64,000 nucleotides of DNA from Muribaculaceae bacterium. GTDB lineage: Bacteria > Bacteroidota > Bacteroidia > Bacteroidales > Muribaculaceae. Positions 28,801-32,566 of this stretch are shown piece by piece (the first letter of the stretch is position 1; each line of letters begins with the position of its first letter). The notes under the pieces are model-generated. The model was not told the DNA's origin. It saw only the letters and a program-made list of their open reading frames with translations, and did no database searches. The position numbers and the translations under genes are program-made. The DNA lies in assembly GCA_017621845.1 (NCBI GenBank), contig JAGASI010000026.1, positions 1 to 64,000 on the forward strand, written 5' to 3'.

Positions 28801-28872
28801 GACTCCTGCGCCAAGGCTATCGTAAACCTCAAAAAACTTATGATAACCGACCTGCGCAACACGCAACAATAG
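7888..28872 (+). CDS. Giant polyvalent protein (6,994 aa), probably virion-ejected
   Basis: One uninterrupted 21-kb gene. Visible modules, by approximate residue: 1-63 small N-terminal module; 467-640 Gly/Ala-rich hydrophobic region; 1490-1800 DdrB-like ParB domain (GNNRTMSGDLAA near 1598); 1968-2115 InPase-like domain (GDHIDVFL); 2138-2250 Barnase/EndoU/ColicinE5-like RNase domain (GDIDLVWGK, WLLTAFE); 2652-2735 coiled coil; 3122-3211 MutS domain I (FRVGDFFETF, VAICEQ); 3572-3870 adenine methyltransferase (LDPSMGNGMF, SNVPFG); 4370-5000 SNF2 helicase (GAGKT near 4400, DESH near 4563, GRGGRQGN near 4900); 5580-5800 zincin-like domain (HEGMGH near 5615); 6110-6994 helical C-terminus with a membrane segment near 6670. 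The set matches phage polyvalent proteins and the DarB/DdrB antirestriction system. Placement before the portal suggests packaging and ejection; self-cleavage is possible. Confidence 0.9.
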   Translation: MAKDKVSNLYSAFVKSGYAMESEAQFRENLKDPKKRKAAYDALVADGYQMEPYADFESNIGFGAPKQQPATAKSTAKTTSTPAPTAQAPTQSAPATAPQQPQQPAWQPTEQEKIRMSYQLHTMMNDFNQRSRARVEQTRRMTERFTPEGRKKLKAAKFQAQLAGTPTSVMGLTPNVSAAPADGQQGATDGAEAPKPLLSGQSPVPYGVVIENGERKTQWLLPDGRLTTSLIEADQAEYGARRVRLMNQFVGRMRANGLDPAKQEDVQRQAQLDYEAPMRKVLNSVWAQAEAEDRAADEDYRRELEEYNKTIRSNIRAFGPDGMPLATPEENLRDYNRAVKRKETFNLESMANTVLNSLPSSYRQQTLYAYQQYFTAHTNELNGRSVQQAAEDALRAEVYNAVYQRAVDYQMPKSKTEFLMRKIADQPLLSPYMAMDMAAASMTHSWGMNAAEIDAMGQYGQQHRALDITGTVLNMAFDPTTYVSGGVGGFVGKQGMKLAGKQMIKGASKELAERYAARTLTGRVIGGVAGGAANFATYETLKNIQGQMAVGGVVNPETGEREFSFDEVLKAGGHGLVLGGVTGAFSPIIGNVADKYVKATTSTAGKMAVRTGELTTSTLAEGTIFSAYDIYENSKLVDDDPNKRSNWDIWSDSMAMMLGFKVSHMVKSAPQYVASLRPIKPTNGRPLTQAERNHNRMDFEERLRKRMDMSPRDLDFTKEERDELRRAGYGELADLFSRDHFETQNPNVNPADGAVELRTERVEAETIHRSPEFDGYSAMEALMQDSRVSQNARAKAYFILTGRMLPMGTVMAYNTQQAEDGSFIVNSVTSDGEVVTSRRFASEREAQGEIDNINRQVELNTIDVGERYRDAEANEAVFMAAVNEVSRGADPQAIRQIYEAVKRGDENVTESQRQLVEFLDEAIKRNSEAGAEHRPEAIRERLNKETGLDVDKALRKQPKDRTEEEQALVERYARELFPEQKQEEQYEPSPEQAEADRMYEESRLLYGRFEQGDPTAQADIDAIALRMQEAYQMCEDAFGAEAEYWMYRVNENPWLLINDPSLTPDQQEAVLYYINSKAALDGVMDASHEASQRKREQVEQEVAGRTHKERGVIIPAVMKVDDKPAYIIKGDVAMYPDGSAIDTANSSESIVIMDESGEYKFVSPDQIYKVGESIDPQDELQTAYAQIDAEQESVFGVDVPPEPEAPAEPAPEPAAPAPEAEAPQQPIADTKEYDRGFEEGIEVSTSLSDEVLNQTINDLRGRDSLTDEWRGRLEAYEYEQQRRQMEAQNAPAEAAGNNGTENIPQNGNIGAENIPAPEQPTETALSRIPFNEEKQDYEFTAVEPETAWDGLVEAMEGEANAVPIAQQMIADANKRLEALGKKPPTPAKPKLAGKAGPMAMRAEQKRVDEENAKAQAEYQQALADAQAEAQAWSNILKVYTSRNMELRRQQEEERRRRDAEAHDAAVARFEEEQRIKAEKQAEQERIGVHAVNPKIRERWEAAPKVEGNEDALTLPDGSTITGRYVLTEAGAASPSHDANNAYAPTEGFPIDENGQSVNDRDYQRDKDAQRIVEDIAGSYDNRALQDPVIVSNDGVVLSGNNRTMSGDLAARQGTDKAYNDYLAKFGHKKFGFTPEQVQGMKNPRVVFVPDEALPYDATTFARFNAQEKKSQGKPEAAVKLGKIVPDAVFNNIVNDISRYDRLSDYYADEKAVAQALGALMQAGVINDKQMPELRTGTALSAGGKELIENTLIGKVFQASPDAVRQIISVPTLRQSIVMGLSEIANNRTLSRNGYDLADELAKAVDLVQRAKSSNPDIYVDGMPISPFGRMAGLFDDEFGDSRVTDATTLLLADILNSGKPSDLRKVLATYNNEASMSASGQADIFTGEIASKEDILTQVNEHFRNATPKEQQALVDNAIAERKRRAAEEQQQRGGNEAGEQTADALQRGAEPQQLNEPTEAQKAAGNYKMEHRKVDSYNVSIENPKGSVRRGKSVDADGKETPWETTMQNDYGYIRGTQGVDGDHIDVFLSETPEQGDVFVIDQLDKDGNFDEHKVMYGFPSEEAAREAYLSNYEPGWTGLGAITHVSKDEFKKWIGSSKRKTKPFADYKSVQVYKEQNPVLSVEPDGFSDFGPVFTQFKGNAQGAIKLLSELQDGEAIGALHHKDIGDIDLVWGKAGTAKSDGYGLAKLVKYHPEVVEHLQEILDDMHIVKRSENRINLESDTHKAAVRLTWNKEKKKWLLTAFEKKETSESIDKTTDTDDNPTDLRGDTALSQNSDVSDGKVNTLSADKQMDGAESSEPYTITPTKYEGKHKTSDVWFVNFNRELTAEEKAALDTFMRGPLTEGKKTSRGWYDRKQEGYMMRSEEVARQLGEMLGNEEAVADAQPLSREDIKQAAKPADKPARKKPAPKPANTVTVEDMTDESFNDDEVVDALVNHPMFKNMVDNNPDIDAAREMVKKVMDTLRTSYRRDEAFGQKGVNTYLRLTRDTELQKRLEEAAFAKRKPYSPAEPKSEPASKGQFKVTDEMKAQEAELRKLLGIDDDEGSTDSYFRDPDELTMEEKMKVYSIGINYTFNFLNNGVTAFPDFVKAVVGRLGSKVKPFLKSWYKGAHAFPGYGGEGYTDDADVDRFDVENFDKPSPDAIRDAEMRVAERKAEKAAEKAKKELIAQRNEKRKKDEQQTAADTAALAKEAEAVASEAEATADSAKDERAVADASEKVDKALDKINKQLAILGYFERKGNDPVAIVERKAAEAGADLAARLVDDLGLKLTDLPKGVNVVSADFGEKGGYVRINLPVRSGYEPLRIDIRFDRTGNESLRLTELMTTLKRGDEQSYIIGEDHQAWLSAPTYGELISTIKEQIGKYLPKEEAFEVPEFWHDKTIAELEKMLADVLPKAKSKTGKSFGMDKIARGLSQYIESRRAKEEAPAAPTFPDPKDKEAVSTWLYDNSDEMWRGVDAMMKDAVHDKQIINTFKAKNTEWAMQTIVGDFVDRWLSERLEEMFNEYPATIKAWFDYGQRGLISDVMAERIAKAIKNPAEAPKEKIVNGYKAGDEVMLERNGKWEKQRIVDFDANDRPILDSFGTSFITEVADWSRIKPADGAIGEAKRVAAEAKEKRKQAGKTPLMLQYEAMKEKHPGTLILFRVGDFFETFKEDAQAVSKVLNLTLTSRAIAKNDKVYLAGFPNHAIDKYLPRLIKAGYKVAICEQIDEPKVKITTKPKPQTEATTADGKHKAGDRVAMAGQELEIVNVRENGNLDLRGNVNGIENNLIDIAPDKVYIPGSDDAVKYWYGVKLAQAKKAGITSAKVPELRKQVEDMVDKAKERLESDKSFEAVEQMSQALAMEQVLNDIALGKTERKNTATAKAVEALQGGKKPAKNKAIKPEQQVGDLFGGLFDEPENSDNNVKRESDTKGQGVAKGERAHTMGNDAPRTNGGKHPRGTEPTDKVGAADAERSDVERGTDGTSHGTDEERGLQQPAGNRGRDEVGTSERVAGAADERGGTSEPRPASERETDNGGKGLSEGEPAAGTREGGRPASVKNTAKKPERKFTRNFRYDEDENEADSYSPKQRLEANVKAIETLAEVLFGGKPATDEQKAIISRFRGWGQVDLGNYYDLDHIIRSTYTDSPLHRLAKAIQKLDPQGEKKLFGAIKQASLSSYYTPTKIAKAINSFLTLAGFRGGKFLDPSMGNGMFEGTMPQRMQERTEITGVELDWLSGQLSRILYPDANVIIGGFEKSGLAPGSYDVVSSNVPFGSIEVTDPTWKSDSTPVKRAAQNRIHNYYAVKMLEALRPGGLLPMMTTTAVMDTRSNQIIREHIAMEGEILGAVRLPDNTFQGTGVNTDVIFVRKWRDEEDRMTRRADPEYQKLEQAFLSSATTTAKGKNDGKERKVEYNGYYALHPENMIGEVQAGNQYKEDAFGLTSRMSVDEIASAMEKAIKRIVGNRRGKLFDVTRTVRESQQAVRAAYKGDGDWVSNGNLVIQDGKVGVLNAKSNEYGEVTREFEGTLKHDKMLPRIKAMIDVRTAMKRLIAGQIEGENDKTLANLRSELQKAYDAFVDKYGRLHDSKNAFILDDIDCYTMQALEKWKSGKFEGLSDIFTKNTIKSAMRFDEVNTPQDAISASLAEYGYVRPDFMSKALGDKWADQCADFVFLNPNTEDDYVTRDEYLSGDVVTKLADAREAAKNDSRFEKNVAALEEVQPTRIPFDDIAIGLGARWIPDDILNDFVQEIFGLHANYSSRNRRYDPELGRYVSDMKSGVRYIPEIDSYEINIDSKELGGAADEWETPRKSAKEILKAALEDKTLVIKMRGDEDVVDEEQTELANQKIEELREKFEQWLPSNPDRVERLEQEYNDRFNRTVKRKFNGQHLVIPGLMGMELRPHQKDAVWMLINNRGGIVDHIVGAGKTLVMQAAIMEMRRMGIAKKPMIVALKSTVSQIAREFKEAFPSARVLAPNDSDFQKENRKKFIANISLNDYDCVILSHEQYGMLPHTEEAEQAVISEQLQMLDNMIEYLYGTDQSQLTKRQIKALEVRRKNLIAKMEKRMDRKVDREFCFENLGVDYLFVDESHQFKSLPYVTSYQQIAGLADAKGSNRAVALLTGIRHLQKMHQGDKGVVFLSGTTITNSLVEIYNLLNCLRPREMQRLGMTTFDAWASVFADHTSELEAGTTGEFRMKDRFRSFKNVPELSQLYAEIADVRNDTNLKLPKPALQSNTVIVPASDAISEINREIVHMLNTRDGSYFGIHPDNPDKYPWGLAAATLSAKAAVSPRLIFPDMEDEGGKVGAVCANVKKYYDEMTDQKGVQLIFCELGVPGKDKSYDVYTDIIERLTNDGIPKSEIAYIQQATTEEKRKDLFQRVRDGKVRILIGGTKNMGTGVNVQTRITDMHMVTVPWTPSALEQCLGRGGRQGNIIARDFMGNKVRVHYYATEGSLDLYKYQLLDAKGKMFTQFKMGTVNGERTFDEGAGEEDGFDPAEMVARLSGNPVIFERAKQDKKVKKLRALRNGFERDYQRKKAKFTELTDRKDKLERLVRLNERDVKDLEREGFVKNDKGVYPSEVMVIEGSSIYGGRRFDKPKEAGEYILDLLSKGKNVTLAGFGKRAKVVTVNEEADGLFASHYELHMGDGRSDIKYTTTLHTEPTTAGLAFRSLLEKVMRAGGIYSRDLEETKNKLNGLNIGDGVFPRQAELDEAVAKLKELNAEYNRLGDAGLTRNEHNTSGRFGDKAMLRPMEEGEPDTEMLESLSDDELVPVFRNVQVLPGMTDLASPMAAKDLATGGYRTIAPRQWNGSYSNVELTEEQQMMYDELAEKGYVMIDGKKRTRFDISPERYFEARATKEPALMFKLDKGVDGIVPASENPYDHGKFNTLNLQFSTGYKRPNLVMVQSVMPKSELRKMMANDEVAEGMYHAPFAKNSTGIVSWTNGDKLALSRWSKIIRVLTNQEVAERINSYWQKNPAKSPAESTDARDPFNYTPQVLERLQEMGWKFDEDKLARLASRTPEEIEASYQGMPYVTDEDIARLNAKYADERHSSLWDKEPDEFLREAEENTMADKVQQMSERMNTPVRILRTPEEIQAYARNPREAKAKGISRIERGGSRVAEIAILLPNNADLADVENTFLHEGMGHDGLRLLFPTKELLDNALDELYNTSTDAIKADIDARAKRIYDAEVDRIFREKQAAHDNVADANANYYTDMAEAHAEANAKREQMKRDATEEYGANVAGKVGEKGFEKMTAEEQTFWGKMKAMLQKAFEALLRGLKIPKMRKWTDKQWAYIYHKAYKMKKANGRMSVIEEAEDITMRRKTGYDADERTMFRDPDMSLEETITKMKAEIMQANTDNLQAKRDAMRAIGGNLNHLRQAMARQREYDITTVKSVTDLAKILMDAGLLDDMSKFETKRILGAVNNVVGKQDVSQYVQKVMDIMVDNQLRNGAGAFGKLLAIRGSRVDARGIEVQGELDPDGQRIAQVVRKSTSLPKDDIDNRIAEAINRMSSPDQAIADEVTLEYAGLQIARQYVEDITESKAEEKALRDSIKQAKEDKDAGQMTDDAYKQYVESTNDAIRQNKIERAEAYQSLIEQMGDALSASVERAKAWREAEKQRVEEIHHNANSDMEGRPTDEHHKDDRVQKLSNNSFVRFMLAPLGTFDQMLRMFGKKNVRGEGYLWDRYMRGWVKAAEKEYTGYRDALKVLDAKVSEIYGKKMTWGDLFAIDRKLPKASVRFWDGGEMKDHELTQGNLLYIYMADKMSDGRMKLRRMGITEDDIENIKDFLDPKFIQLADWMQEEFLVGKRNEYNEVHKRMFGASMAAIENYFPLKILANARLENVDVADDTTDTALPATSTGSIIKRRRNNLALDVTGANAFSVILDHLQQMERWAAFAEFNRDLNTLLSYKRFRNQVMNMSSVYGGGKTLWTNFRNVSSMAVGAYRPPIAALDKAAVNIAKGVTAAKVSFRVFTALKQFLSMPSYLSDSNPLYLAANIANPYGAWKWSMENLPLFEKRWRSRMAGDPRLLKSDMDWKMWRSRVVEIASRVGMSPNAFVDALTVAIGSHAIYQSRLAGYKRKGYDPDVAEERAKQDATILFNQTQQSSEGAFLSTMQVDRSWLSVLFTVFRNSSMSYTRQLYDSLRSLKRYMTPGNKALSVEFMAKQMWRDGIDPDKADINAKREYRRNIIRDLARVAVFGFALQFAWNLGAYLPYILMGEDDSEKDKMWDDVLNHTYFGSIEGLTGGDVMSSAGQMWLNGESNWEYLAKDMPLASDLATILRKMPNDQKAAVNDILNLLVQSGVGVNPQSLTDIVVATMDYFGDDAQTSREFGLLMARIFNCPQSQIDKLYFDELGASAEEASKMTPSQIAERYARYKIRRGAPLTGWAYGSEEREQIMEKYRKRSNTLAKERLTRVTDKAVSDSLKTWDEEYKTTKDRVSAIRKVRERDEDRYYEMLDELEATPEFDRYQIITDYKRDVDELTKEWLRAKTPEQRDSCAKAIVNLKKLMITDLRNTQQ
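18098..18502 (+). CDS. Overprinted 134-aa ORF inside the giant gene
   Basis: In the +1 frame relative to the giant gene, ATG at 18098 opens 134 codons. They encode a helical, charged protein of normal composition (MLNERVIRKAKEWLKVN at the start, then PEELSRLIKSGQLMQ and LNEKLTTEEKDYLRENLPPG). The same DNA in the giant frame encodes a low-complexity Arg/Gly/Thr/Glu linker (residues 3404-3538) between MutS domain I and the methyltransferase. Recurring EEL codons in this frame appear as RGT in the giant frame. The bias points to this frame as the original coding one. It may be an independent gene translated internally, or a former gene read out of frame when two genes fused. Family not recognised. 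Confidence 0.55.
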   Translation: MLNERVIRKAKEWLKVNAHTPWAMMRLELMEENTPEELSRLIKSGQLMQSVQTWNEELTERHMELMRSGDYNSPQEIGDVMRSELLNELQEPQMSVEELLNRALLLNEKLTTEEKDYLRENLPPGLAREVDLLP

Positions 28873-28880
28873 TTAAACGA

Positions 28881-28920
28881 TTGGGGGCGATGCAAGGCTG
28901 TAACTTTGCATCGTCCCCAA
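28881..28920 (+). repeat. Intergenic hairpin between the giant gene and the portal gene
   Basis: TTGGGGGCGATGCAA (28881-28895) pairs with TTGCATCGTCCCCAA (28906-28920): 15 bp including one G-U pair, with a 10-nt loop. No T-run follows and it ends 14 nt before the portal start. An RNA processing, stability or attenuation structure that sets different protein levels is more likely than a full terminator. Confidence 0.55.
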
Positions 28921-28934
28921 TAACAACAACCGAT

Positions 28935-30890
28935 ATGGCAAAGAAGAAACTACATAAGGCGAGTCGGGTTATGCCCAAGAGCGAACTTGACAGCGTTGCC
29001 CAAGCAAAGAAGATGTTGGGGCGCAACCGCGCATTTGAGGTGCTGTGGGAAGCGCAACAATATTGGTGGGCGATGGAAACCTTTCGGCAAGACCGCGAGC
29101 GCAACAAGAACTACACCTACGGCAGGCAGTGGGATGATGTCATCTGCGTTGACGGCGTGAGCTTGAAAGAGGAGGATTATATCCGCAAGCAGGGCAATGT
29201 TCCGTTGAAGAACAATCTTATCCGGCGCATGGTGCAGGCCGTCCTCGGCGTGTACCGCAGTCAAGCCAAAGAGCCGACCTGCACGGCGCGTGACCGCGAT
29301 GAGCAGAAGTATGGAGAAACGATGTCAACCGTGCTTCAGTGCAATATGCAGCTCAACCGCATGACTCGCATCAACGCCCGATGCATGGAGGAGTTCCTTA
29401 TCTCCGGCTTCGTGGTACAGCGCAAGTGGTACGGATGGCGCGAGGACAAACTTGACTGTTGGACGGACTACGTTCAGCCCAACAATTTTTTCATAGACAA
29501 CAATATGCGCGACTTCCGGGGATGGGACGTTTCCTGCCTCGGCGAGGTTCATGACATTTCGTTTGAGTCGCTGTGTCAGCGTTTCGCCCATAGTCCTGCG
29601 GACTTTGACCGTCTCGCCGACATATACCGCCTCGCACGCGACAAACGCGCACTGTCCACGGCCTATGAGGATTTCGGCTATCCCTTGCAGGGGTATTATG
29701 ATTTCCTCGTTCCGAGGGACACAAGCAGGTGCCGCGTGATTGAGGTGTGGCGCAAGGAGAGCAAGCCTCGCTATCGCTGTCACGATGTAAACAGCGGTGA
29801 CGTGTTCAAGGTAGACGTGGAGGACTTTGAGGAGTTTGTAGGTAGTGTGAACCGCAAACGCTTGGAGGACGCGCGAGAACTCGGCATGGCCGAGGAAGAT
29901 GTGCCGCTCATCAAGTATGAATGGTTCATAGACTCCTATTGGTACTACTACTATCTGACTCCGTTCGGCGATATACTTGAGGAGGGAGAAACCCCCTACG
30001 AACACAAGAGCCACCCCTATGTGTTCCTCGCATATCCGTTTATTGACGGCGAGATACACTCGTTTGTCAGCAACGTCATCGACCAACAGCGATACACCAA
30101 CCGCCTCATCACCATGTACGATTGGATTATGCGAGCCTCGGCCAAGGGCGTGCTGCTGTTCCCGGAGGAGTGCCTGCCCAAGGGCATGAGCATGGAGGAA
30201 GTCGCGGACGAGTGGGCGCGGTTCAACGGCATCATCATGATAAAGACCCCCAAGGACGGCAGGACGATACCACAGCAGATTGCCAACAACTGCACGCAAA
30301 TCGGCATATCCGAGTTGCTGAATATGCAGTTGAAGTTCTTTGAGGATATATCGGGCGTGAACGGCGCATTGCAGGGCAAGCCGGGTTATTCGGGCATGTC
30401 GGCCTCGCTGTACAATCAGCAGGCGCAGAACGCCACCACCTCGCTCCTCGACCTGCTTGACACGTTCTCGGAGTTCATCCGTGACGGCGCGACCAAGGAT
30501 GTCAAGAACATTCAGCAATTCTATGACACTCCGCGAGTATTCAACATCGCAGGCAAAAATTGCTCAATCGTTGAGTATGACCCGAAGAAAATCCGCAATG
30601 TTGAGTTTGACCTTTCCATCGTGGAGAGTACGGCCACTCCTACCTACCGCGCGATGGCGAACGAGATGCTCATGGAATTGTGGAAAGCGCAGGCAATATC
30701 CGTGGAGCAACTTTTGGAACACGGCGATTTCCCATTCGGGGACGAACTCCTGCAAAGCATCAAAGCACAGCGCGAGCAGTTGGAGCAGGGTCAGATGCCC
30801 GAAGGTATCTCTCCCGAACTCGCACAGCAGGCACAGCAGGGCGCGAATATGCAGGCCGTGCAGAGCGCACAGCAGATGTTGGCGGCCTAA
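28935..30890 (+). CDS. Portal protein
   Basis: A 651-residue protein starting at ATG 28935; the open frame extends upstream but overlaps the giant gene. The conserved N-terminal region (RDRERNKNYTYGRQW, then NVPLKNNLIRRMVQAVLGVY) and overall length fit podovirus-type portals. These form the dodecameric ring at the capsid vertex through which DNA enters and leaves. The C-terminus is glutamine-rich (QQAQQGANMQAVQSAQQ), common in these proteins. It follows the giant gene by 63 nt across a strong hairpin and ends at a terminator shared with the convergent large terminase. Antisense frames across it are shadows. Confidence 0.8.
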   Translation: MAKKKLHKASRVMPKSELDSVAQAKKMLGRNRAFEVLWEAQQYWWAMETFRQDRERNKNYTYGRQWDDVICVDGVSLKEEDYIRKQGNVPLKNNLIRRMVQAVLGVYRSQAKEPTCTARDRDEQKYGETMSTVLQCNMQLNRMTRINARCMEEFLISGFVVQRKWYGWREDKLDCWTDYVQPNNFFIDNNMRDFRGWDVSCLGEVHDISFESLCQRFAHSPADFDRLADIYRLARDKRALSTAYEDFGYPLQGYYDFLVPRDTSRCRVIEVWRKESKPRYRCHDVNSGDVFKVDVEDFEEFVGSVNRKRLEDARELGMAEEDVPLIKYEWFIDSYWYYYYLTPFGDILEEGETPYEHKSHPYVFLAYPFIDGEIHSFVSNVIDQQRYTNRLITMYDWIMRASAKGVLLFPEECLPKGMSMEEVADEWARFNGIIMIKTPKDGRTIPQQIANNCTQIGISELLNMQLKFFEDISGVNGALQGKPGYSGMSASLYNQQAQNATTSLLDLLDTFSEFIRDGATKDVKNIQQFYDTPRVFNIAGKNCSIVEYDPKKIRNVEFDLSIVESTATPTYRAMANEMLMELWKAQAISVEQLLEHGDFPFGDELLQSIKAQREQLEQGQMPEGISPELAQQAQQGANMQAVQSAQQMLAA

Positions 30891-30904
30891 CGATACAGAC
30901 CACC

Positions 30905-32566
30905 TTACCAAGCGGCTTCGGAAACGAGGCCGCTTTTTTTGCGTGTCGCTGTCTGATTGCGCAGGATGAGGCGAGGCACATCCATTTCATAGAGGCAGAT
31001 GTGCATACCTATGGCGCGAGTCATGAGCAAGTCATCATGATGGCCGATGACCGCGCCGTATGCTCCATTCTGTTTGCGCTCATATTGCAGGAACTCGTCA
31101 AGACACCTGCGGTCGCGCTCGGTGTAGAGTCGCTCACGGATGACCTTGACCAGAGTGGAGATAATCATCGGCTTTGTGGCCACGTTGGTATGGAAGCCGT
31201 ATTTGCGCGGTATGCCCTGCCTTATCTCGTCCTCGGACTGACGGCGAGCGTAGAGGTTGGGATATACGGATGAAATCTGATTGAGGATGTACTGCGATTG
31301 GTCACCGCCCTCAACCTGCCTTTCCCGGTCATGCGTTTCAAGGGTGTTGGACTCGATGACAAGCAAGGACTCGTTGTAATAGGCCGCCACCTGCGCAGCT
31401 TTCCACGCGAGGCGGTCAATGTCGCAGTGGCCGTACCATTGAGCGACTACGGCAGGAGGCTCGCCGTCCATCATGTTGAGGCGGTCAATAACCAAGATAA
31501 CCGAGAAGTCGGCCTTGTCGGACCGGCCGCCCACGTCCACAACAGTGAGGTAGCGGTCGGTGACCTCATATTCATCATCAACCTCCGGCTTCGCCCAAAT
31601 CCACAACTGACCCTGCCTGTCCTCGCTGAAACGCACGTTCTGCAACGCGCCCTCTCCCTCGTCATCATCGGCATACACGTCACCGATGTAGCGAGGAGGC
31701 TTGCAGGTCTTGTCAAATTTCTCAACGAGGTAGCGGTCAAAGACCATAGTACCCGAATGGACGAACGCCTCAACATCATCCGAGGGGAACTCGGAAGCCA
31801 TGACTCCGTGGTCATTCTTGCCTGCGCGTTCCTGCACATACCAATTGATGGCCTCCAATGTCGCGCCCTTATTCCACAGCCACCAAAGATAACGCCCCGG
31901 CTCCTCACGCGATGACATGACGTTGTCATTGTCGCGGTTGTCATAGAGCCATTGTGCGAACTTGCGAGCCTCGGCAGAGTTGGCGAACGGCAGGGAGTAT
32001 TGCTCAATCTGATACCATGCGATGAAAAGAGCCTCAAACTGCGAGGGAATGTCGGGATTGGCGGCCGCGTTATACTCGGTGTGGAAGAAATTGCCCGTGC
32101 CGTTTGCGGTGGACTCCATAACAATCATTGTGAGGGGCCGCAGGAGAATACCCGAGCAGGCAGAGCGCACGATGTCCTCTGGGGATTTGCCCTCTGTCTT
32201 TTTCCAAATGCCGACCTCGGAAAGGTGGACGAGCGAGTAAGCACCGCCACGGCAACCATCGGGACGTTCAGCCGTACCAATCTTAATCTTGCAGTTGCGC
32301 TGTGGCACGCGCGAGGTAGAGCCGGACTTACCGACACCTACCAACTTCGGCTCATCAATCGAGTAAGGCTCACCCATCTTGTGAAGCATCTCCACGGGAT
32401 ATTCCTTAATCATCGTGTCAAACATATCCTTGATTTCATCGGAGGCCGTTCCCTGATGTGCGATGATAAGAGAGTTAAGACCGCGCTTGTGCATCAACTG
32501 AAGCCACATCATGTAGAGCTGCGTTGTGGTGGAGCCGCCCCACTGACGCGCTTTATAAGGCCGCAA
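30905..32566 (-). CDS. Terminase large subunit, 5' end truncated
   Basis: The 553 residues visible contain the packaging ATPase and nuclease. A Walker A-like ARQWGGSTTTQ lies near residue 7, a Walker B-like LVHLSEVG near 113, a coupling motif MESTANG near 150, and an RNase H-like nuclease with VDVGGRSDKAD (about 345) and HHDDLL near the end. Large terminases normally have some 60-100 residues before Walker A, and these are missing. The frame starts only at a TTG codon (32566) where the sequence changes into a tape-measure gene on the opposite strand. It is convergent with the portal gene. As it stands it is probably non-functional, unless the junction is an assembly error. Confidence 0.8.
   Translation of the reverse strand: MRPYKARQWGGSTTTQLYMMWLQLMHKRGLNSLIIAHQGTASDEIKDMFDTMIKEYPVEMLHKMGEPYSIDEPKLVGVGKSGSTSRVPQRNCKIKIGTAERPDGCRGGAYSLVHLSEVGIWKKTEGKSPEDIVRSACSGILLRPLTMIVMESTANGTGNFFHTEYNAAANPDIPSQFEALFIAWYQIEQYSLPFANSAEARKFAQWLYDNRDNDNVMSSREEPGRYLWWLWNKGATLEAINWYVQERAGKNDHGVMASEFPSDDVEAFVHSGTMVFDRYLVEKFDKTCKPPRYIGDVYADDDEGEGALQNVRFSEDRQGQLWIWAKPEVDDEYEVTDRYLTVVDVGGRSDKADFSVILVIDRLNMMDGEPPAVVAQWYGHCDIDRLAWKAAQVAAYYNESLLVIESNTLETHDRERQVEGGDQSQYILNQISSVYPNLYARRQSEDEIRQGIPRKYGFHTNVATKPMIISTLVKVIRERLYTERDRRCLDEFLQYERKQNGAYGAVIGHHDDLLMTRAIGMHICLYEMDVPRLILRNQTATRKKSGLVSEAAW
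30910..30940 (+). terminator. Strong intrinsic terminator of the virion operon
   Basis: AAGCGGC (30910-30916) pairs with GCCGCTT (30929-30935), followed by a T-run to 30940. It lies 20 nt after the portal stop and inside the last codons of the convergent large-terminase gene, where it encodes KKSGLVSEAAW on the other strand. Confidence 0.75.

Noticed and set aside
29325..30518. 397-codon minus-strand frame opposite the portal gene
   Set aside because: Antisense shadow; the plus strand matches portal proteins and the other frame has no recognisable domain.
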